Origin: Atherix ibis
Taxonomy: Eukaryota > Arthropoda > Insecta > Diptera > Athericidae
Direction of reading: 5' to 3'
NCBI GenBank assembly: GCA_958298945.1
Contig: OY282605.1
Coordinates: forward strand, 26,514,811-26,578,810
Length of the DNA: 64,000 nt
Part shown: in pieces, positions 56,590 through 64,000 of the stretch
Numbering within the stretch: position 1 is the stretch's first letter
How the letters are laid out: each line of letters begins with the position of its first letter
Program-made: the position numbers and the translations under genes
The notes under the pieces: model-generated
Told to the model about the DNA's origin: nothing
What the model saw: only the letters and a program-made list of their open reading frames with translations
The model's database searches: none

Positions 56590-57420
56590 TTGTACGTGAA
56601 AATATCGAAATTTGAGACGAATAATCGTCATTTACGGAAAATTTAGCTTTTTGCATTGAATACGAAAAAATCTGTGGCTCAGGCGCGTCGAATGATTGTA
56701 AAAACTTATGGTGAGGCTTGCATTAGTGAGAGAATGTGTCGCGAATTGTTCCAACCCTAAAAAAGTGGTGATTTTGACGTGGAATACAAGAAGCATCCCG
56801 GACCGGTGAAAAAGTTCCACGTAGAAGACCTTGTAGATTCATTGGGCATGACTCAACAAGCCATTTCCCGTTGTTTAAAAGCATTGGGAATGATCCACAA
56901 CCAACAAAATTGGATGCGATATGAGTTGAAGCCGAGAAACGTCGAACGGCGTTTCTTAACGTGCGAACAGCTGCTCCAATGGCAAAAAAGCAAGGGGTTT
57001 CTGCATCGGATTGTAACTGATGATGAAAAGTGGATCTATTACGATAATCCAAAGCGAAAGAAATCGAGGGGCGCCGCGGCCATGTATAAACATCGACGGC
57101 CAAGCCAAACAAGCATGACTCGAAGCTCATGCTATGTATTTGGTGTGACCAGCTCGGCGTGGAATATTATGAGCTGCTACAACCAGATGAATCCATCGCA
57201 GGAGCTTGCTACCGAACACAACTAATACGCTTGACAAAGTGATTTTGCAGCATGACACCACTCGCCCACATGCTGTTAAGGTGGTTAAAACCTACCTGGA
57301 AACCGTGAAATAGGACGTCCAGCCCCATCCACCATATTGTTCAGACATCGCCCCTTCCGAATACTACCTCGTCCGTTGTGGACAGCGATGGACAATACTT
57401 TGGAGTATGAATATTTGGGC
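56590..57420 (+). pseudogene. mariner transposase M5, decayed
   Basis: The plus strand reads NNRHLRKI, a stop, LFALNTKKSVAQARRMIVKT, YGEACISERMCRELFQ, a stop, KSGDFDVEYKKHPGPVKKFH, LGMTQQAISRCLKALGMI, WMRYELKPRNVERRFLTCEQ, RIVTDDEKWIYYDNPKRKKS and, after frame slips, KVILQHDTTRPHAVKVVK and PHPPYCSDIAPSEYYLV (third position Glu for Asp). It matches a mauritiana-like subfamily distinct from M3. Clear terminal repeats were not found. Multiple stops and shifts make it a relic. Confidence 0.8.
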
Positions 57421-57444
57421 ATTTTCGCACAATATTATTTATGG

Positions 57445-57495
57445 GAAGTACAAATGCAAAACCACCAAAAAACATCTTTTGTCCATTTGTACTTC
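57445..57495. repeat. Small hairpin, 12-bp stem
   Basis: GAAGTACAAATG (57445-57456) pairs perfectly with CATTTGTACTTC (57484-57495) across a 27-nt loop, just past the M5 relic. It could be a remnant of inverted ends or chance. Confidence 0.6.
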
Positions 57496-57559
57496 TAATA
57501 ATATAACTTAAATAATTACTATGCGACTAAATTTGTCAGGACTCGATCATATAAGGTTA

Positions 57560-57920
57560 CTTTTTTTCGAAAAAGTGCAACGGCGTCAAATTGTACGATT
57601 TTCATTGGAACTTTTCGTGCAATTTAACCAAACTTTGTCATAATTGTGGTTCTGGGAACGCTTCGCGTAATACTGTTTGTATATGATCCAAATTAAAATC
57701 TTCAGTCAGGCCAAAAAAATTTTTTAAGTTTAGGCTTATTTTTATATGAAAATAGCGCCCAGAATTGACAATAATGGTCTCTTCGTTTTTATTTTCAAAA
57801 CGAAAAGACCATTATTATAAACGATCATTTTTCAGCGATACAATGGCTTCTTAAAAGTAAATTTTCGTAACAAAAAACCTTCGTCGCTGATGAAAATTTT
57901 ACTCTAAAAATCAGCATCTA
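57560..57920 (-). pseudogene. DD41D transposase remnant
   Basis: On the minus strand KSYNLTPLHFF (about 57625-57580) corresponds to RSCDLTPLDFF, and a FISDEG-like box occurs near 57890. In between only scattered similarity remains. The CAACGGCGTCAAATTG string is shared with the relic at 62160-62480. Confidence 0.5.
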
Positions 57921-58620
57921 AAACCTATTTTTCCAGTACTTAACCGGTGTATTTTCTGCACATTCCATGGTATTAAAAGCTGAATTTTAATTTATAATCT
58001 CTATGAAAAAGAGCAAAACATAGCTACACTCAAACCACCACATTTATAGAGGGTTTTTACAAATAGTAATGCCTTTTTCGATCATTAAACAATCCAGAAC
58101 GTAACATGACAAATCCTTAATTAAACAAATCTCATCTTGGACAAAATATATGTTTAACAACTGTCAAATGGCAACACTGTATTTTTTTCGAAACTATAAA
58201 AAGGATAATCCATTATTTTAAATAGTATTCAATTTATATGTTTACCAAAAATTTTATATAAAAATAAGGAATGTTTAAAAATCATTATTGAAAAAAAACC
58301 AAATTTTTATAATATCAAATATTCCCAGCCAAGATAGTGAATCGATTAATTTCTCTTCAAATTTAATCGATTGTTAAAAAAACTGTTGGCTCTCTTAATC
58401 TTAATCAATTATTTGTAAGTAAACTCTTTGTTAATAGAACCAACCGTATTTTTTTTTTATTCAAATAAATTATACGGCAAGAGAATTAAACGATGTACGA
58501 GGATTTGTACAAAATCCTTTTGGGCTTACAGAAGGAAAATTTTTATCGTTAATCACTTCACACTTAATAAGATTCAATTTAACTTTGATGATTCCTTGTA
58601 CTTAGTTTCTAAATGAACCC
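57920..58620. other. Non-coding AT-rich spacer
   Basis: AT-rich sequence without recognised coding blocks or repeats. Confidence 0.5.
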
Positions 58621-58759
58621 TCAGCCATTTGACATATCTAATCTTAGATCTGGTGAAGGAGCGGAAGGAAGATCATGTAACGGAAGTTGAATCCTTCGAA
58701 TACCATCCCGCATTCTAATCTTGTTCAATTGCCATATTACAGAAGGCACTTCTGGCGGG
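58621..58759 (-). CDS. Candidate 3'-terminal exon of an unknown host gene
   Basis: After an AG at 58761-58760 the minus strand is open to a TGA at 58623-58621, reading PPEVPSVIWQLNKIRMRDGI, RRIQLPLHDLPSAPSPDLRL, DMSNG. The composition is more balanced than the surrounding DNA and the peptide looks protein-like (mixed, Pro/Ser-rich end). I do not recognise it, the acceptor has a poor pyrimidine tract, and no partner exon was found. It may be chance. Confidence 0.2.
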
Positions 58760-61700
58760 CTTAGTCACCCATAACGCACCTTTTGTTCTTTCGCCTGACT
58801 ATGACTATATCTGCGGTTTGGTTTGGTTCGATTAAAGTGAAAAGGGGAATTTCCGCGAAATGCTACATTTTCCTTTAGGCCCGTATCTGCTGGAGATTAC
58901 TATCTTGATCGTTGATCGAATATTGTTATATCGAATGGTGGTCGGATAGTGTAAATTTGTCACTACAAAACTACAGCAATAACAGTTTGTCGTACCCAAA
59001 AAAAAAAAATATACCTTCAGTATCCCGACAGAATATAATGAAGTCGACAACCCATACCAGGATATTATGAGCTCATAAAGCAGGTGATCGTACCGACTTG
59101 GTCCTAGTTCGCTTTCAACTAGGGTGCTAAGCATACAAAAGATATCCGTACAAGCAAATGCATACATTGAACTGAAGAGGACAACTTTCCGTGATCTTAA
59201 CAGTTATTTATCACCTGAAAACTGACACATTCAATGGAGAATCTAATATTTTGATTGTACTGCATTTGTTGTTGTTGTTGGTTTTTTTTTTTTACATTTC
59301 GAAAAAAAAATTAATCTCAAAAATGTAACAGTGCCAAAATATTGGAGGGAAAATTATCAGGCGGACAGGTAAAAAATGTTTTCATAAAATTTTTAAAACC
59401 AGATCATCGACTGCTTTATGGGATTGAATTATTGTTAAATACGATAGATAGTCCGTCCATCTATTTATTGAATTGCTTTGAAATGTTTAAAAAGATACTC
59501 TTAAATTCAGAGATTATTTCGACACTGAATAGACGGACTATTTCGTTTTGTGTACGATTTTTTTATTCATACACGTATTCTTTCTTGTTTCGAAACTTCA
59601 TGGCTCTGTCCTTATGAAAAGGAACAGGAGGCACAGAACGGAACCGAACCGATCCGAGTGGACTCTGGCTTTTATGACTCGAGAATAAATTATGGAAAGA
59701 TCATATAAGTCAAACTGTATCAAATTTTGAAATCATATAAGACCCTTTGATTTATGGCCATGTCTCAAGGTAATCGGATGAACATGTTTTACGTTTGAGG
59801 TAGCCTCACCTTACCATAGTCTTAGCGATCCGTAGATGATTGCAAGGATTTACCAATTTTTTCCCTACTCTCGTGGTCTACCTCCTCACAATTGGGACCA
59901 GAGCTCAGGTCAATCGCGACCTTCTTGGTGCTATTCACTTCGGAATGATCGCCGCATGCGAGTGAATCTTCTTTCGGGGAGTTTGGAAGACGTCACCGGA
60001 TAGATGTGTCTTTTGCCAGTAAATAATTTCGCCAACAGATTTAATGTTAATGAAGTTATTCGAAAAAGTGCTGTAGATCGCGTCCAGGCCGGTACAAATC
60101 ACAAATCTACGTTGCGACCACAGTAAATGCGGCAACGTGTCCAACCGTTGAGATTGAAAGTGCTCCGATGAAATATGCTCCTTGCAGCATCTTGACTGCA
60201 CATATTTTGTAATTTTATGATTCGGCCAAGAGAGACGATGATTACCTCGACGCGATGGTACTCGTACATAGACGATGCTGTGTTTATTCGATCGATGGTG
60301 TTGCTGGCAACGATGATGACTTCAGTCGATTTGGATTGATTTAAATTTAAATTACCTGCACTTACATTGTACAGAATTCTGATATTCTGACATTTTCGTT
60401 TTCGGAGTATATGCATTCCCCAGTCTTTGAAAAACAGCAGCAGTTGTTGCAGTCTACAATCTTCAGCATGACCGTCTCATGATCGGCTTGGAAAATCTAT
60501 AAACTTGCTGGATTCTGTGCATTTTCATAATGTGTTTTGCAACAATTCACAATGAGTCAGACAATTTCAAGTATTCTACAATCATAATAATTTTTCACAC
60601 TTCAGCTAACTTTCAAAGTCATTTAAATTAAAATTTTACGATTGATATATTTCCCAACTTAATTTAAACAAAGCTGGCAATAACTTAAGGAAAAGCTGAA
60701 GCTGCGAAAAAAAACTTTTAATACGCTATCAATGCTATAGAAGGGGATCGATCCTCTACTTACGTTATCGTTATTTTTCTACTAATCCTCTGAGACGATG
60801 GGATCAGAACGGTAGGTAATAATCAGAATTCAGTCTAAAAATTATAATTAAAGTCAATCGAAATGTGGAGCTGACCTATTCATCTGAGGTGGAAAAGCAA
60901 TCTTTGCCTAGGCGGAAAATAGTGAAGGTGTTGATTGGCTTCACCTTTTGAAGGTCGTTCATAGTTAATAAAGGCCGTATCGGTGGTGTGCGTCTTATAC
61001 GAGTGTAGTTTTCCGCAAATATTTTCGCTACAGAATAACGAAAAGCCAATATTTCTTATTGTTATATAAACCATGCAAATAAATACATTTTTGTTTGCCA
61101 GCAAGCTGGATATAAAAATTATTTCATATTGAATGGCACTGATTCGTATTATTACAAAATATCGGATAAGATTTCGCAATCACTGTCGTTGGGCCGTGAG
61201 GTTCTGTTTTTCCGACGATACAATACCGTCTTAAAGGCACCATGAAAAAGGTTGATATTGGCGGCTATATGCACCAGTTACTTTTTTAATATTTTTTCCA
61301 AGTTCATAACGTGACAGAGATTTTCCGCTTGGAGATCGCTCTAGCTTCGCTTGAGAATCGAATGCTCTAAAAATGGATAATAAAGACAAATCCGTTTAAT
61401 TGTTTTGCAATCAAGTTCAAGTTTAATTTGGATTTATTTCGTTTTTTTTTGTTGTTGTGGAAGAATTCCATTACCTTCACAGGAGATTATGAAGTTGTGG
61501 ATATTTCAATTGGAAAATCGAATTTTCCCCCTTTTCAAAGTTCTACTAAATTTTGCAACAACAAATAAATTCCGGAAATTCCTGAATAATTGCTGTCATC
61601 GGAACTTTTAAAATAATTTCAAATTTCAATGTTGTGATCGCGACAATTCTGTGTTTTATTATTGAAAAGTTCATAAAATTATATTGTAGTTGCTACAAAT

Positions 61701-62155
61701 TTGTGATGGCGTTGAAATATTGTTTGGGGACAGAATGTGGCTAAATGAAGGAAATTGTTGTTTGTTGGTAAAAAGAGGCTACGACAAAAATATTTCCATT
61801 ATAAAAATCTAATCACTTTAATAGAGTCACAGTATTTTTTTCTTCTAGAAAATTATAGTACGCTACAAAATTGCGATCGCAACGAAAAAAAAAATTATCC
61901 ATTTTGGACTTTGGAAAGTAAGGAAGTATAAAATAAAATTTTGTTCCAGAATTTGATAATATTTTTGCCATTAATTAATAAATATAATTCTTTTCAAATA
62001 AGTACCATAATATTTCTTGAAGGACTAGATCCTTTTTATGTAATTTATGATCGTTTTTTGACAGTTTTGAGTCAGTAATTCGGCCATGACTTCAAATATG
62101 CTGGTTTGTAAATGATTCAAAATTTAAAAACTCTATACGTTAATACTATTTATAT
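58760..62155. other. Non-coding stretch, unexplained balanced islands
   Basis: The islands 58800-59200 and 59740-60470 are richer in G and C than the background, with open frames on the minus strand (111 codons at 58832-59167; 105 codons at 60099-60416), but none shows a domain I can name. The rest is AT-rich. Confidence 0.4.
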
Positions 62156-62159
62156 GAAG

Positions 62160-62480
62160 TTTTGTAAAAAAAAGTCCAACGGCGTCAAATTGCACGATCT
62201 TGGAGATAAATTGACATCATCAAATCTCAAAATTACGCTTATTTGGGCGCTTTTCACATAATTTAGTCGAAATTTTTTATATTTTTTAATTTATTGTATT
62301 GTCTTGTAAGAATTATATATGATTAAAATTTATTATCGTTAACTCATAGCGCTCAAAATTGATGGTAATCATTTCTTTTTCTTCATGTTCATGGAAATTC
62401 AGATCAATAATACCTTCTGCATAATCACTTATGTGTTTTTAGAGCCCTAAAAATAGTACTTTTGATCATTGGTTTAAGAA
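62160..62480 (-). pseudogene. DD41D transposase remnant
   Basis: The minus strand at about 62215-62160 reads DVNLSPRSCNLTPLDFF, matching DVNWPPRSCDLTPLDYF around the third catalytic Asp, with Leu-Ser for Trp-Pro and Asn for the first Asp of CDL. Further segments toward 62400 keep only scattered similarity. Confidence 0.65.
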
Positions 62481-64000
62481 ATATAGAATCTTGAAGTTGC
62501 TATAAAATTGCAATCATAAAGAAAGAATGTCTTCCATAGAAAATTGCAGCTGTGATCATGATATTGATCATCAAAAAATTATGGCCTTCAGAAAATGGAA
62601 TATGATGTAAAAAAAATCCCCAATAAAAGGAATGTTTTTTAGGTACAGTCATGGCTAGATATAATAGGATAACAATTATAAGGGGTTCCTAAAAATTGTT
62701 GGGACTCTAATCGCAATGGATTCCTGAAGAAATTAGGACCCCAAATACTGGTTGACTAAAAAATATAATTTTGTCCAGACCATAATTTTTTATCATCGAT
62801 TTTTTGTTATGTTGTCAAATATTTCTAATTTTAATTAATTTATAATTAAAATTCTTTATAGATAAATGTGTTCAATAAATAATATGAGTATAATAGATAA
62901 ACTAAGAAAATATCTACTCTAGAGGCTAGACTCACTCATACGTGAACGGCAATTTTTGGCAATATCAACTCAGCTTCAAGGATTCATTGAAAATAACAAA
63001 TTCATTGACATAAATAATATATTATTAATTAATAAGCTCAAATATCATAATTATTATAACCTATTTATTACGATTAATGATTACTTGCCCGTAATTTTTT
63101 CTTAAATTCAAAATTTTCCTATTGCAAACCGTACTGAAAAAAAATTCAATAAGCAAATTATACGCCCTCAAATTTAGAATTTTTAATGGATTAAAATTTT
63201 ATTAAAAAAATATATAAAAGTGATTTTTGTACAGACAAATGTAAGGTTAGTTATTGAATGAATTATTCATGAAATCAAAAGTAAAGCATAAAGAAATAAT
63301 AATTGTTGGTAACGAAATAATTGCGAGGTTGTTGTCCTTGCGATTATTGAGCACTTGGACAGATATTTTAAGGCTCCATCAAACTAGTTCACAGCTGGTG
63401 GCTTTCTGTACTGATTAAGAGCACGTTTTACCCCCTGCAGAAGCTAAATAGTAATAGATTTTCTGTTTTTTTTTCTTCAAATTATATATGTCGAAAAAAA
63501 TATTTACTACAAACGTTATTGGTGTATGATGCTGATCATTATTCACTTAACATTGAACTACAATCGAACTTTTGTACTTTGAAATGGTACAAACTAAAAT
63601 ACTAAAGTACTCTGGGCAAAACTAATACCAAAATCTTAAAGGGGGAAGGGGGCCCAACTCGGAAGAGTATAGAAATAAATCCCATTCAAGCTGATCCATT
63701 TGTTCGGTAAAAATAATAAACAAAAAATAAGCGACAACTCTTTTCCGTCTTAAACGAATCTCTTTTATTGATAATTGTTTTAAAAATGCGATTTTTATTA
63801 TGCAAGAATCGAAAAGTAGTAGTTTTAATCTCATAAATGATGACTGCAGATACTACAACCGAAAATTATGCAAAAGTAGTCAGAAGATACAAAAAGTAAA
63901 AAAAAAATTAAAGTAGCTTAAAGCCATTAAATCGTTTTGACAAGACGACTAAGTGTTTTGTGGCTGTTTTGGCTGCTGTAAAGGTTTTGTTGACAGTTCA
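62480..64000. other. Non-coding AT-rich end of window
   Basis: AT-rich; the 70-codon frame at 63622-63834 has no recognisable domain. Nothing else identified. Confidence 0.5.

Noticed and set aside
59935..60416. Overlapping minus-strand frames in a GC-richer island, considered as host exons
   Set aside because: No domain, no clear splice sites in matching phase; left as unexplained.
1..64000. tRNA and rRNA genes
   Set aside because: A visual search for B-box-like GGTTCRANNCC strings with a plausible cloverleaf and for rRNA-like GC-rich blocks found nothing convincing; a tRNAscan run would be needed for certainty.

Overview
This window looks like a piece of an insect nuclear genome, most likely a dipteran. 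That is inferred from the AT-rich sequence, short introns with GT-AG borders (58 and 90 bp in the one clear gene), and a dense load of insect-type mobile DNA: mariner, DD41D Tc1/mariner relatives, R1-clade and Jockey-clade non-LTR retrotransposons. No bacterial operon structure, CRISPR array, rRNA or tRNA gene was recognised.

Only one host gene can be supported with confidence. It lies on the minus strand (26859 to 23868), has three coding exons with matching splice phases, and encodes about 947 residues with a long charged coiled coil. It resembles CCDC66/CSPP1-type centrosome or cilium proteins, but the name is tentative. Two very short upstream reading frames and a possible 5' non-coding exon precede it, and an AATAAA signal follows its stop codon.

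Almost everything else recognisable is a transposon at some stage of decay. Six mariner lineages are present. M1 has two copies (0.8-2.1 kb minus; 36.7-37.9 kb plus), each spoiled by one main lesion. M2 (29.6-30.9 kb) has matching terminal repeats and an uninterrupted transposase. M3 is Mos1-like, with two dead copies (33.8 and 43.1 kb). M4 has three copies (9.2, 50.8 and 54 kb) whose right end is an inverted copy of the 5' end. M5 is one decayed copy (56.6 kb). M6 survives as remnants plus two places (13-14.6 and 19-20.6 kb) where an internal transposase segment has been amplified in tandem. At least nine copies or fragments of DD41D elements are scattered across the window. Non-LTR fragments include an R1 copy inserted in opposite orientation into an older R1 (2.8-5.4 kb), an RTE/CR1-like RT tail (5.6-6.1 kb), an RNase H piece (50 kb), an R1 tail (55.8 kb), and a three-layer nest at 20.6-22.6 kb: DD41D split by Jockey, itself interrupted by an internal R1 fragment.

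The remaining sequence, notably 6.2-9.2, 10.9-13, 14.7-16.4, 16.6-18.8, 22.6-23.8, 30.9-33.8, 38.6-42.3, 44.2-47.2, 51.4-53.2, 57.9-62.1 and 62.5-64 kb, is AT-rich with no gene I can support. It includes a 55-nt-arm hairpin at 18.8 kb and a cluster of three small perfect hairpins at 42.4 kb. The most unusual observations are the fold-back mariner lineage, the tandem expansions inside M6 transposase relics, and the M1 family's one-residue-longer catalytic spacing.
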